NCBI RefSeq assembly: GCF_004793765.1
Contig: NZ_SRYM01000006.1
Coordinates: 1-64,000 of the forward strand
DNA length: 64,000 nt
DNA from: Parabacteroides distasonis
GTDB lineage: Bacteria; Bacteroidota; Bacteroidia; Bacteroidales; Tannerellaceae
Reading direction: 5' to 3'
Part shown: piece after piece, positions 35,910-44,291 of the stretch
Position numbering within the stretch: the stretch's first letter is position 1
Layout of the letters: each line of letters starts with the position of its first letter
Made by a program: the position numbers and the translations under genes
Notes under the pieces: generated by a model
What the model saw: the letters and a program-made list of their open reading frames with translations, nothing else
What the model was told of the DNA's origin: nothing
The model's database searches: none

Positions 35910-35917
35910 AAAAATAA
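35910..35917 (-). promoter_or_regulatory. Sulfatase operon -7 box (TATTTTTG)
   Basis: Minus-strand TATTTTTG, 85 bases upstream of the ATG at 35824; no clear TTG 19-20 bases away. Confidence 0.4.
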
Positions 35918-36057
35918 CCAAATTATTTCAGAATAAGGGTAACCACACCAAAATATCTATGAGATGGAGCTTAGGAAGAAATGCTTTTTGGCTCTGGTTA
36001 AAAGGGGGGCTTATCGTATATTTTCATGTACGCTCTTGCTCCTTATCGTATAATGCT

Positions 36058-36122
36058 GTAAAAAGTCGTACGTGTTTCCCGAAAAACATGTACGACTTTT
36101 TACAGAAACACGTACGTGTTTT
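36058..36122. repeat. Nested inverted repeats in a non-coding stretch
   Basis: GTAAAAAGTCGTAC (36058-36071) and its exact complement GTACGACTTTTTAC (36090-36103), then a separate perfect palindrome AAACACGTACGTGTTT (36107-36122). CGTAC/GTACG and ACGTGTTT words recur between them. Nothing coding is supported in 35825-36176. Confidence 0.85.
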
Positions 36123-36176
36123 TCAAAAATCACAATCGTGTTTTTAAGGTGTTGATATTAAGCAATTTATATATTT

Positions 36177-36690
36177 GTGCCATTTGTATACCTTATTGTA
36201 TATTATTATTACCAAGACGGAACACGCACTGCCTATACAAGAGTGGGTAATGAAAGTGTAGAATGTAATTCTCAACAACTTCTTTCATTGATATTGAAGT
36301 GTATGCACATGACATGGGATTCACTTCCTACCCAAGTGGATGCCAGCAAACATTCTTGTAAATGAAGAAAAGTTCGGAGAGAAGGTTCGGAGAGCCCCAT
36401 AAAAGTTCGGAGAGTGAGTTCGGAGACACTGCGGATAAGCCTAAAAATATAGGTAGAACAGCACAGAAGATCATCGACCTTGTCATTTCCGACCTTTCTA
36501 TGTCAGCCGAAGCTATGGCTTATAAAATTAGGTATAAGTTCCCGTGCTGTAGAGAAACAAATCGCAAAATTGCGTTCTATGGGTATATTGTCTCGTGAAG
36601 GCGCAGACTTTGGTGGTTATTGGCGTATTATTTTAAGTTACCATTTTGAGGGGATGAGACGCAGCACGCTGCGTCTCTACAACTGGAGAC
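36177..36690 (+). pseudogene. Remnant of an AlbA_2/Schlafen-type ATP-binding regulator
   Basis: Pieces in two frames. 36210-36365 reads QDGTRTAYTRVGNESVECNS, then MTWDSLPTQVDASKHS. 36362 onward reads KSSERRFGE repeats, NIGRTAQKIIDLVISDLSMS and AEAMAYKI. Then, after a one-base shift near 36530, SSRAVEKQIAKLRSMGILSR and EGADFGGYWRII. These match the middle and the C-terminal winged helix of COG2865-type proteins (putative DNA-binding AlbA_2 plus ATP-binding). The N-terminus and most of the centre are deleted, so it is dead. Confidence 0.65.
36656..36677. repeat. Dispersed palindrome (GAGACGCAGC/GCTGCGTCTC)
   Basis: 10-bp perfect stem with a two-base loop, at the 3' edge of the pseudogene. The flanking bases read TGAGACGCAGC and GCTGCGTCTCTACAAC, sharing GTCTCTACAAC with the terminator at 11910-11942. 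Confidence 0.8.
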
Positions 36691-36704
36691 AAAATTGGGC
36701 GAAA

Positions 36705-36790
36705 AAAGTAAGTTAACTTCGTTGGCAAAGTAAGTTAATTAAAATACCGAAGTAAGTTAACTTACTTTGCCAACGAAGCTAGCTTACTTT
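36705..36790. repeat. 34-bp inverted repeat built from AAGTAAGTTAACTT
   Basis: Left arm 36705-36738, right arm 36757-36790, two mismatches, 18-base loop. Each arm contains CGTTGGCAAAGTAAGTTAA or its complement, and the motif AAGTAAGTTAA occurs several times in both orientations. It stands between a dead gene and a consensus promoter. It could be the paired ends of a lost element, a regulator cluster or a structured RNA. Confidence 0.9.
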
Positions 36791-36809
36791 GAAAGTGAGG
36801 CATTGGTGG

Positions 36810-36839
36810 TTGGAAATCAAATAAAATATTATACATTTG
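36810..36839 (+). promoter_or_regulatory. Consensus promoter without a near gene
   Basis: TTG (36810-36812), 19 bases, TACATTTG (36832-36839). The next supported gene starts at 37335, about 490 bases downstream. A second box TATATTTG at 36933-36940 and a small hairpin (about 36951-36971) follow. The long leader may hold an RNA element or a small gene I cannot recognise; the frame 36973-37236 shows no family match. Confidence 0.65.
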
Positions 36840-37334
36840 CATGACTGGATAAGTCAAAGCAAATAATAGGTATCAAACAATGATAAACTAAAAAACATAT
36901 GGATTATCTTAGGTTGAAATATTATTAATACGTATATTTGCGACAAGAAAAGGCTTTTAAGTTAAGAGCCTCGTGTTGCGAGTGATATTTGTTCCATTGA
37001 TTGAAAATCGGCAAAATTTTCTTACAATTCCCAATGGACAAAGAAGGCCCCGCAACCCTTTACCGACTATACGTGTTATCTATGCTGCCGTAGGTAGTAG
37101 AGGTATGTTATTGTATATAGATAAAGGGGGCGTGTGGCTGACTTTACTGGGAGTTGGGTCTTTGCCGAACCTTCAATCATGTAAATGTTCAGTCTGCGCC
37201 CTTTCCTTATATCTTAATGAAAGGACCACTACTTAACAAAAGCCATATAGCGCCCGTCTTTACGAAGGACATCTTTTCTAAAACATGTCCGGATCTTGTA
37301 AATCTAATAATTAATTATGTAAAGTGAATGGCTT
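36840..37334 (+). other. Long unannotated leader
   Basis: About 500 bases between a consensus promoter and the 37335 gene. One 87-codon frame (36973-37236) encodes a basic N-half and a leucine-rich end without signal or known motif. I see no tRNA or known riboswitch. Function not assigned. Confidence 0.4.
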
Positions 37335-37604
37335 ATGGACGCTTGTAATATTGATGAGATCCAGAATCTCTTTATTTACTACTCCGCTTGTTTCAGCAAG
37401 TATTTTCCAGAGTTAGGGTTTTATTGTAATGAGAGGGAATTCCAGATACATGGTATCGTGCGGAGATATAGTGACATCACGGGAGTGTCCCATGATGGCT
37501 CTTATTTCTTAATTGAGATGCGAAAAGAATACCTGATCTACTTACCGTTATTGGTCGGTTCCAAATTCCGCATTTTAACTAAACAAAAACAACTTTATTC
37601 GTAA
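37335..37604 (+). CDS. Small hypothetical protein
   Basis: 89 residues, aromatic-rich and soluble (NLFIYYSACFSKYFPELGFY, DITGVSHDGSYFLIEMRKEY), ending in a basic tail. It precedes the 37614 regulator by 9 bases in the same direction, so they are likely one unit. I do not recognise the family. It could be a partner or ligand-binding subunit of that regulator. Confidence 0.5.
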   Translation: MDACNIDEIQNLFIYYSACFSKYFPELGFYCNEREFQIHGIVRRYSDITGVSHDGSYFLIEMRKEYLIYLPLLVGSKFRILTKQKQLYS

Positions 37605-37613
37605 TACAATCTT

Positions 37614-38525
37614 ATGCTTATGCCAGAACTCATATCCATAGAAGAAGCCGCCCGTATTACCGGTTTCCCGTACGAGGAGATTGAAGATTGGGTAAAATCC
37701 CGAAAGATAACCTCTTTCCATACGAGAACCGGTACACGTATGGTAGATATTGGGAACCTACGTGATTTCATAACCCATATCGAACATCTAGGGATTCAAA
37801 AACTATACTTGCAACTGGTCATTCAAGACAAGGAGGAGGAAGCCGACGAGATTATCGCCCAGTACGACGATTACCTTTTCTGCCTACGATCCTTAAAGAA
37901 CATCTCTCCCCTACTTAAACAAATCATCGCCGAACTATCCACATTTATAGATGATAAGCAAGATCGGTATATATTCACGGAAATAACCTCTGGGGCAAAA
38001 ATACTGGACGTAGCCAAACGCTGCGATATATCTTACGATAGGATGTGCTACCGATATAAGAACATAGTACTCCGCTTGCAGGAAAACACCGGATTCTTAG
38101 CCGAATATAAGAAAACGATCAGCTGTCAAGACCTAGAGATAGAGCGCCTGCGGCTTGAGAAGCGAAACATGGAATATGAGCTGAGAACGCTCTATAAAGC
38201 AGTCCTCAAAAGTGGCTTGAGTCTCGATGCTCCGAAATCGTCGTTCGACATCCCCACGGATGCGGCCAGACGGATCTCCCTACCGGTCACAAGCCTAACC
38301 CTGTCTCCCTACATCCGTAAATGCCTCCAAAAATTGGAGCTGGAGACTATGGAGGACCTATTGCGCTACGCTAGGAAGAAAGGGCTCGATTCTTTGTTGA
38401 AGATTCCGGGATTCGGCCCTCTCGGTTTAGACCAGTTAAAATTTCAGCTGGAAAAGCATAAGATCATGAATAAGGCCGGAGACTCGGATCTCTATCAATA
38501 CATCATCAATGAGCCGGATAGCTGA
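37614..38525 (+). CDS. Putative regulator with HTH, sigma-4-like HTH and RNAP alpha-CTD-like domain
   Basis: 303 residues (an ATG at 37620 is an alternative start). Residues 7-53 form an excisionase/MerR-type HTH (ISIEEAARITGFPYEEIEDW). Residues about 130-160 read AKRCDISYDRMCYRYKNIVL, like a region-4 HTH, followed by a coiled coil. Residues about 218-285 read SLPVTSLTLSPYIRKCLQKL, then ETMEDLLRY and LLKIPGFGPLGLDQLKFQLE. This aligns by eye with the C-terminal domain of RNA polymerase alpha. I infer a DNA-binding regulator that mimics alpha-CTD. No match to a named family from memory. Confidence 0.65.
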   Translation: MLMPELISIEEAARITGFPYEEIEDWVKSRKITSFHTRTGTRMVDIGNLRDFITHIEHLGIQKLYLQLVIQDKEEEADEIIAQYDDYLFCLRSLKNISPLLKQIIAELSTFIDDKQDRYIFTEITSGAKILDVAKRCDISYDRMCYRYKNIVLRLQENTGFLAEYKKTISCQDLEIERLRLEKRNMEYELRTLYKAVLKSGLSLDAPKSSFDIPTDAARRISLPVTSLTLSPYIRKCLQKLELETMEDLLRYARKKGLDSLLKIPGFGPLGLDQLKFQLEKHKIMNKAGDSDLYQYIINEPDS

Positions 38526-38529
38526 ACAC

Positions 38530-38563
38530 AAAAAGAGCCTCTCTTCACAGGGAGGCCCTTTTT
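38530..38563 (+). terminator. Terminator of the regulator gene
   Basis: AAAAAGAGCCTC pairs with GAGGCCCTTTTT with one mismatch, then AT. It directly follows the stop at 38525. Between 38564 and 38950 I see no gene. Confidence 0.8.
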
Positions 38564-38953
38564 ATGTGATGCCGGAAATAACCAATAAAAACTTCCCGAC
38601 ACTACGGTGTTAATCATCTTATATGCTTACATAAAATTAGCAGAAGGCTTTGGTTTGCGATATACTAATAGTGTTACATTCTTTTTGACATTGCAAAGAT
38701 ACGTCGGCCTATAAGGGTGCGCAATACCTATATATATGTAAAAAAGGAGAGCTCATACCTATTAATTGTTATATATCTTTTCATGGAGATCGATTTTTAG
38801 AACTAATGATCTTCTCGCTTGTAATAACTAACGCTTACCTCTGAAATAATACAAAACCGTATTTTCCAAAATTAACTATCAAGTTGTCTTGCGGGTCAAT
38901 AATGGGGCCTATTCGGTATGACGTCCTGAAAATATTCTTCCGGGATACCTATG

Positions 38954-38984
38954 AGTAGGTAATTAGGGTCTTATTTTACCTACT
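38954..38984. promoter_or_regulatory. Candidate operator: AGTAGGTAA/TTACCTACT dyad
   Basis: Perfect 9-bp inverted repeat with a 13-base centre, ending 8 bases upstream of the -33 TTG of the operon promoter. The position suits an activator or repressor controlling the 39043-47559 operon, for example the LuxR-type product of its last gene. That link is inference. Confidence 0.5.
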
Positions 38985-38992
38985 TCGGGCGA

Positions 38993-39023
38993 TTGTAGCA
39001 AATTCTCAGCCTCTGTAATTTTG
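38993..39023 (+). promoter_or_regulatory. Promoter of the imelysin/cytochrome operon
   Basis: TTG (38993-38995), 20-base spacer, TAATTTTG (39016-39023). Transcription near 39030 gives a very short leader (about 13 bases) before the ATG at 39043. Confidence 0.8.
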
Positions 39024-39042
39024 CCAAAAATTATAAAACGCA

Positions 39043-40356
39043 ATGAGAACGTTAACAAATTTATTAGCGATTGGATTACTTTCCTTTACCGCTCTACATG
39101 CTCAAGAGAGTAATATGAGCTCTACCGTAAAGGCATCGGAGATGTATGCCGACGGTTTTTCTAAATTCCGTTTTGGAGGATATGGTGAGATGGCTGCCAG
39201 TTATATGGATTATGACTGGAATTGGGTGACACCTCAAGGTACATCACATATGAATCGGGCTACTGTCTCTATCCCTCGTTTTATTTTAGCTTTTGATTAT
39301 AAGTTCTCTCCCAAATGGGTACTGAGTTCCGAGATTGAGTTTGAGTATGGAGGAACAGGCGCCGCACGGGAAGTGGAGTGGTACGAGGAGAATGGAGAAT
39401 ATGAGACCGAGATCGAGAAAGGTGGCGAGGTCGCCTTGGAGCAGTTCCATATCTCTTATCTGATGAACAAGCATTTAAACTTCCGTTTTGGACATATGAT
39501 CGTACCGGTAGGCTTGACCAACGCACATCATGAACCCTTGAACTTTTTTGGTGTATATCGTCCGGAAGGAGAGACTACCCTATTACCTTCTACTTGGCAT
39601 GAGACGGGTGTGGCTCTATTTGGTGATTTAGGAAATTTCGATTACGAGTTACAAGTCGTTTCCGGTCTGGACCCACAAGGTTTCCGTATGGAGAACTGGG
39701 TTGGCAAAGGTACGCAAGGCGCTTTCGAGGAAACTCAATTTACGCATCCTGCCTTTGTGGCTCGTGTCAACTATAATGGAGTGAAGAAATTTAAAGGCTT
39801 ACGTGTGGGCGCTTCTTTTTATTATAACCAACCCTCTAAGAATAGTAGCAAACCGCTGCGTAACCAAGGTGAGAAATATCCGCTTACCATCGTGACGGCG
39901 GACGCTCAATATAAAAGTCCGAACAATAATTTGATCGCCAGAGGTAATATCGTTTACGGCCATCTGGGCAACAGCAACGCTCTGACGAAGGTAAACAATA
40001 ACTCATCTTCAGCTTCCGGATATCCTAATTCAACCGTGGCGGAGACCGCTGTCAGTTATGCGGCTGAGGTTGGCTATAATGTAGGTTCCTTTTTTAGTCG
40101 GAAAGCCCCTAGAATTTATCCTTTCGTTCGCTACGAATATTATAATCCGATGCAATCCGTAGAAAAAGGCAGTAATAAACTGGCGGATAGACGTCTTCAA
40201 AAGAGCGTGATTACGGCTGGCCTTAACTATTACGCATTGCCTAATCTGGTCGTAAAGGCGGATTATACGCACCGTATTGTCGGTAAGGGGGATTATAATA
40301 GCCAGAATATGGTTTCTGTCGGTATCGCTTATATCGGCTGGTTCTTATCAAGATAA
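39043..40356 (+). CDS. Outer-membrane porin, OprP/phosphate-porin-like
   Basis: 437 residues. The signal peptide ends near LHAQ (residue 21). The barrel follows with alternating strands (FRFGGYGEMAASYMDYD, FILAFDYKFSPKWVLSSEIE, LNFRFGHMIVPVGLTNAHHE) and a C-terminal strand ending IGWFLSR. Long acidic insert EVEWYEENGEYETEIEKGGE. First gene of the eight-gene operon, so it likely brings the substrate (iron complex or another charged solute) to the periplasmic imelysin and heme proteins. Confidence 0.8.
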   Translation: MRTLTNLLAIGLLSFTALHAQESNMSSTVKASEMYADGFSKFRFGGYGEMAASYMDYDWNWVTPQGTSHMNRATVSIPRFILAFDYKFSPKWVLSSEIEFEYGGTGAAREVEWYEENGEYETEIEKGGEVALEQFHISYLMNKHLNFRFGHMIVPVGLTNAHHEPLNFFGVYRPEGETTLLPSTWHETGVALFGDLGNFDYELQVVSGLDPQGFRMENWVGKGTQGAFEETQFTHPAFVARVNYNGVKKFKGLRVGASFYYNQPSKNSSKPLRNQGEKYPLTIVTADAQYKSPNNNLIARGNIVYGHLGNSNALTKVNNNSSSASGYPNSTVAETAVSYAAEVGYNVGSFFSRKAPRIYPFVRYEYYNPMQSVEKGSNKLADRRLQKSVITAGLNYYALPNLVVKADYTHRIVGKGDYNSQNMVSVGIAYIGWFLSR

Positions 40357-40388
40357 TAGACTATTGACAAATAAATATGTAAGAAAAA

Positions 40389-41600
40389 ATGAAAAAAGTA
40401 CTTTTATTACCCATGATGTTGATGGGTGTGGCTTTGAGCTTCACTTCTTGTGGAGACAACGATGATCCGGGCAAGGACCCCGATGTTGTAACTTATGACT
40501 TTAAGAATCTTCCTGCGGATTCGGGTACAAAACCAACAGAAGATCAGATGAGTGCGGTTGTCGCTACTTTCGTTGATGAGGTAGCTTTGCCTACCTATAA
40601 GGACATGTTGACAAAGATGACCGCCTATAAAAATGCGATAGACAAGTTCATTGCGTCTGGTTCTAAGAATGATTTAGCGGATGCCTGCGACGCTTGGCGT
40701 GCGGTTCGTGTACCTTGGGAACAAAGTGAGGCATTCTTGTTCGGTGTGGCGGATTTGGCACAGCTCGACCCGAGCTTGGATAGCTGGCCTTTGGATAAGA
40801 ACGGTATAGAGGAGATTATAGCTACAGGAGAATTCAGCAAGATTTCAGGAGCTGTAGACGAAGACGCGGAAGATGGTCCTCAAAATTTACGTGGATTCCA
40901 TACGGCGGAAAAGATGTTATTCTTAGACGGCGAGCCTCGTGATCTGGAAACAAGCCCGTTCGCAAAGAATGAATTGGAGTATTTGAAGTTAGTGTCCGAA
41001 CGTATGTTATCTGATACTCAAGACTTATACAATGGTTGGTTGAAAGGCTTAGGAACTTCGGATGTCCCTTCTTCTTATGCGGAGGCTATGAAGAAACATG
41101 ACGGTTCTGCCTATTCCATTGGTAATGTGTATCAGGCGATTGAGCTTATGCTGAATGGAAATAATGGTATGGCTGGAATCTCCAATGAAGTAGGTTCCGC
41201 TAAGATAACTGACCCGGTGACTGCATGGAATGGAAGTAATAAAGACGCTACCGACCCGAATAACCCCGGTGTCTTGGCTGTAGAGTCTTGGTATAGCTGG
41301 AATTCCTTGGACGACTATAAGAACAATATCGTAAGTATCAAGAACGCTTATTTCGGCGGTCGTGATTTGGATGAGGAATCCGCTTCCGAGAGTAGCTTGC
41401 ATGCGTTGACTAAAATGATTAATCCTACGTTGGATAGTTTGATGGTAGTTCAAATTGATAAGACAATCGACGCTATCAATGCGATCGGCTATCCTTTCCG
41501 TAACAATCTAGGGGATACGGAGCATATCAATACGGTTACAGAAGCTTGCGCTGATTTAACGACAGGTTTGGGCGTTGTTAAGTCTAAGTTCACGAACTAA
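40389..41600 (+). CDS. Imelysin family (peptidase M75-like) lipoprotein
   Basis: 403 residues. Lipobox LSFTSC (Cys 21), then acidic linker GDNDDPGKDPD. The imelysin fold has the conserved ACDAWRAVRVPWEQSEAFLF region and the GxHxxE motif as RGFHTAEKMLF (residues about 169-179). Imelysins of the EfeO/IrpA group are implicated in iron uptake and bind metal through this motif. It follows the porin by 32 bases and precedes the di-heme protein by 17. Confidence 0.9.
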   Translation: MKKVLLLPMMLMGVALSFTSCGDNDDPGKDPDVVTYDFKNLPADSGTKPTEDQMSAVVATFVDEVALPTYKDMLTKMTAYKNAIDKFIASGSKNDLADACDAWRAVRVPWEQSEAFLFGVADLAQLDPSLDSWPLDKNGIEEIIATGEFSKISGAVDEDAEDGPQNLRGFHTAEKMLFLDGEPRDLETSPFAKNELEYLKLVSERMLSDTQDLYNGWLKGLGTSDVPSSYAEAMKKHDGSAYSIGNVYQAIELMLNGNNGMAGISNEVGSAKITDPVTAWNGSNKDATDPNNPGVLAVESWYSWNSLDDYKNNIVSIKNAYFGGRDLDEESASESSLHALTKMINPTLDSLMVVQIDKTIDAINAIGYPFRNNLGDTEHINTVTEACADLTTGLGVVKSKFTN

Positions 41601-41617
41601 TCGGACAAGCCGATACG

Positions 41618-43024
41618 ATGAAACGAAGATTACTTCTATTATTCGCTTTATCCGGTAGTCTGCTGTGTAGTTGCGAATCCGAGGACTTGGAAAATTGGCA
41701 GGTTAAGAAACCCAATGGGCAGGTAGCTTCCGAGAAGGAGTTGTCCGCGGGTATCTCAACCATTTTCTCCAATGCCCCGGATGCGTACGATACGCAGGCA
41801 AACTGGGTTACGGGCGAATTAGAGACGCGATTTAATCGTGGTGATGGATTGTACGACGATGCTCGCGGTGTTGAGAATGTGGATGGTGGAGGACTAGGGC
41901 CGCTTTATGCCGGATATTCTTGCGGTTCCTGTCATAAAAGTACCGGGCGGACCCGTCCGGCTATAGCTGATGGAGGTTCCGGCCCCGGCTTCTCATCCAT
42001 GCTTATTTATATATCACGTAAAAGTGGCGGCTATTTTCAAGATTACGGCCGGGTACTACATGATCAAGCGATATACGGAACGAAACCGGAGGGAAGGGTT
42101 AAGATTACTACTACTTCCCAAAAATATACGTTTCCCGATGGGGAGGAATATGAGTTGGTCACTCCTCATTATGAGATAAAAGAATGGTATGCCGATAGTA
42201 TCCCGATGTCGGATTTACGGATTTCCGTACGTCAACCCTTACGGCATGTCGGAATGGGGCAGATGATGGCGCTCGACTTGGATATGCTAAAGCAGATCGC
42301 CGCTAAAAGCAATTATCCGGAATATGGTATTAGTGGACGTATAAACTATGTGACGGAAAAGGGAAAGAAGCAGATCGGTATCTCTGGTAATAAGGCGAAT
42401 CATGCCGACTTAACGGTGGAATTGGGATTCTCTTCCGACCTCGGTGTAACGAACGATCGTTTCCCGCATGAGGTAGGAGAAGGACAGAGTAATATGATGG
42501 GTTTTGCCATGACCGGGGCGCAGGTCTCTACGGAAGATATGGAAGATGTGGATTTATACCTCCAGACCTTGGGGGTACCCGCCCGTCGGAATGTGGATGA
42601 TCCTACGGTTGTTCAAGGAGAGCAACTTTTCTATCAAGCGAAATGTCATTTATGCCATGTGACTTCCTTGAAGACACGCCCTCGCGGATCTGTCCTTTTG
42701 AATAATACGGAATTGCCTCAATTAGGTAATCAGGTGATCCATCCTTATTCGGACTTTTTATTGCATGATATGGGGGTTGAGCTAGGGGATGATTATCCCA
42801 GTGGCTTGGCTAACGGTAATGAATGGAGGACTACCCCGTTATGGGGATTGGGATTACAAGAGGTCGTAAACGGCCATACCTATTATTTACATGATGGCCG
42901 TGCCCGGAACCTGACGGAGGCTATTATGTGGCATGGTGGGGAAGGGGCTGCGTCGCGTACCCTATTCTCTCGTATGACAAAAGACGAGCGGGCCGCTTTG
43001 ATTAAATTCCTACAAAGTTTATGA
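41618..43024 (+). CDS. Di-heme oxidoreductase (DUF1111, MauG/CcpA-like), lipoprotein
   Basis: 468 residues. Lipobox LLCSC at about residue 20. Two heme-c sites CxxCH: CGSCH (about residue 102) and CHLCH (about 342), with candidate distal ligands in LLHDMGVELGDDYPSG and TYYLHDGRARNLTEAI MWH context. Similar proteins sit next to imelysin genes in many bacteria (called thiol oxidoreductases in annotation). Likely role: periplasmic electron transfer or peroxide/iron redox chemistry beside the imelysin. Confidence 0.88.
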   Translation: MKRRLLLLFALSGSLLCSCESEDLENWQVKKPNGQVASEKELSAGISTIFSNAPDAYDTQANWVTGELETRFNRGDGLYDDARGVENVDGGGLGPLYAGYSCGSCHKSTGRTRPAIADGGSGPGFSSMLIYISRKSGGYFQDYGRVLHDQAIYGTKPEGRVKITTTSQKYTFPDGEEYELVTPHYEIKEWYADSIPMSDLRISVRQPLRHVGMGQMMALDLDMLKQIAAKSNYPEYGISGRINYVTEKGKKQIGISGNKANHADLTVELGFSSDLGVTNDRFPHEVGEGQSNMMGFAMTGAQVSTEDMEDVDLYLQTLGVPARRNVDDPTVVQGEQLFYQAKCHLCHVTSLKTRPRGSVLLNNTELPQLGNQVIHPYSDFLLHDMGVELGDDYPSGLANGNEWRTTPLWGLGLQEVVNGHTYYLHDGRARNLTEAIMWHGGEGAASRTLFSRMTKDERAALIKFLQSL

Positions 43025-43046
43025 ATAAATAACGCATAGAATCGAA

Positions 43047-44282
43047 ATGAAAAAAATATATAGGACGTTGCTTGTGGTGCTTCTATCAGCGGGTGTTTTC
43101 TCCGTGAAAGCTCAAGATACAAAGAAAGAGATGGATGATAAATATGTAGAGAACGATGTGGTTTCACTAGCGGGAAAGAAGGGCTTTTCCTTTTCTACCA
43201 AGGCTGGTGACTTTTTGTTTAAGCCCTATGCGTTGGTACAGGCAAGCGCTTGCTACAACCGGTATGACGACCAAGGGCTGGAAAGCCATTATGCCAAGAG
43301 CGTAGCGAACTCTGGTTTCGCGATCCCTAACGCTATTCTCGGTTTTACGGGTAAGGCTTTTGGACGGGTTACTTTCAATTTATCGCTGAATGCCGCTAAG
43401 AGTGGAGGGGCCTTATTGCAACAGGCTTGGTTCGACGTAGCGATCAAGGAATCGTTTCGTATCCGTGTCGGTAAGTTCAAGACACCGTTTATGCATGGCT
43501 ATTTAAGTACTTTGGGGGAGACGTTGTTTCCGGTACTGCCTTATTCCGCTTCCCAATCCGTATTGCTTCCTTACGACGTGAATTATGTTATACCGAATAT
43601 GTCCACGGGATTCGACTTGGGTGTACAGGTACATGGTTTGATCAATGATAAATGGAATTATCAAGTCGGTATTTTTAATGGTACGGGTATCGACGTGAAT
43701 TTGGCGACTAAGACAAACTGCGATGATCATAAATGGTTGCCTTCGCTGTTATATGCGGGTCGTCTGGCCTTTATGCCGAAGGGGGAGATGCCAACGTCTC
43801 AAGGCTCGCCGGAGAATCTGAACGACGATAAGATGTCTATCGCCGTATCTGCCTCTTATAATGCGGAGGCTGAGTTCTTGACCAGTAGCGACACCCGTGT
43901 GGGCGTTGAGTTCGCATGGATCAAGAACCGCTGGTATGTAGCAGCCGAAGGTTATTATATGAATATGCATTTTACCAAGATCATGCAAAAGCCGGATAAG
44001 AATTTCTGGGGAGCTTACGCTCAATTGGGCTATTTCATCACTCCGAAATTACAGGGTGCTTTGCGATATGATTTCTATGATCGAAACGCTACGGATGAGG
44101 GTGGTTTGTTAAATATGCCCGCCGCTGGTTTGAATTATTATTTCTTTAATAATAATTTGAAACTACAGGTTATGTATCAATATTTAGGTCGTAGCGGTCA
44201 TGCTACGCAGAATGACCGGGATGAGGACGCTATTGGATTGGCTCGTCACTCCGCTACGGCTATGTTGCAGTTCACGTTCTAA
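43047..44282 (+). CDS. Outer-membrane porin, OprP/O-like
   Basis: 411 residues, signal peptide (about 1-22, ending VKAQ). Barrel strands with alternating aromatics: GDFLFKPYALVQASACYNRY, FRIRVGKFKTPFMHGYLSTL (a motif typical of phosphate-selective-porin-like proteins), terminal strand LQFTF with the C-terminal Phe needed for BAM recognition. Second porin of the operon, 22 bases after the di-heme gene. Confidence 0.82.
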   Translation: MKKIYRTLLVVLLSAGVFSVKAQDTKKEMDDKYVENDVVSLAGKKGFSFSTKAGDFLFKPYALVQASACYNRYDDQGLESHYAKSVANSGFAIPNAILGFTGKAFGRVTFNLSLNAAKSGGALLQQAWFDVAIKESFRIRVGKFKTPFMHGYLSTLGETLFPVLPYSASQSVLLPYDVNYVIPNMSTGFDLGVQVHGLINDKWNYQVGIFNGTGIDVNLATKTNCDDHKWLPSLLYAGRLAFMPKGEMPTSQGSPENLNDDKMSIAVSASYNAEAEFLTSSDTRVGVEFAWIKNRWYVAAEGYYMNMHFTKIMQKPDKNFWGAYAQLGYFITPKLQGALRYDFYDRNATDEGGLLNMPAAGLNYYFFNNNLKLQVMYQYLGRSGHATQNDRDEDAIGLARHSATAMLQFTF

Positions 44283-44291
44283 TCTTTGGGT

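Noticed and set aside
35812-36147. 111-codon plus-strand frame upstream of the sulfatases
   Set aside because: Crosses inverted repeats (FPKNMYDFLQKHVRVFQKS comes from the palindromes) and shows no domain.
36973-37236. 87-codon frame in the long leader before 37335
   Set aside because: No ribosome site, signal or family resemblance; kept only as part of the unassigned leader.
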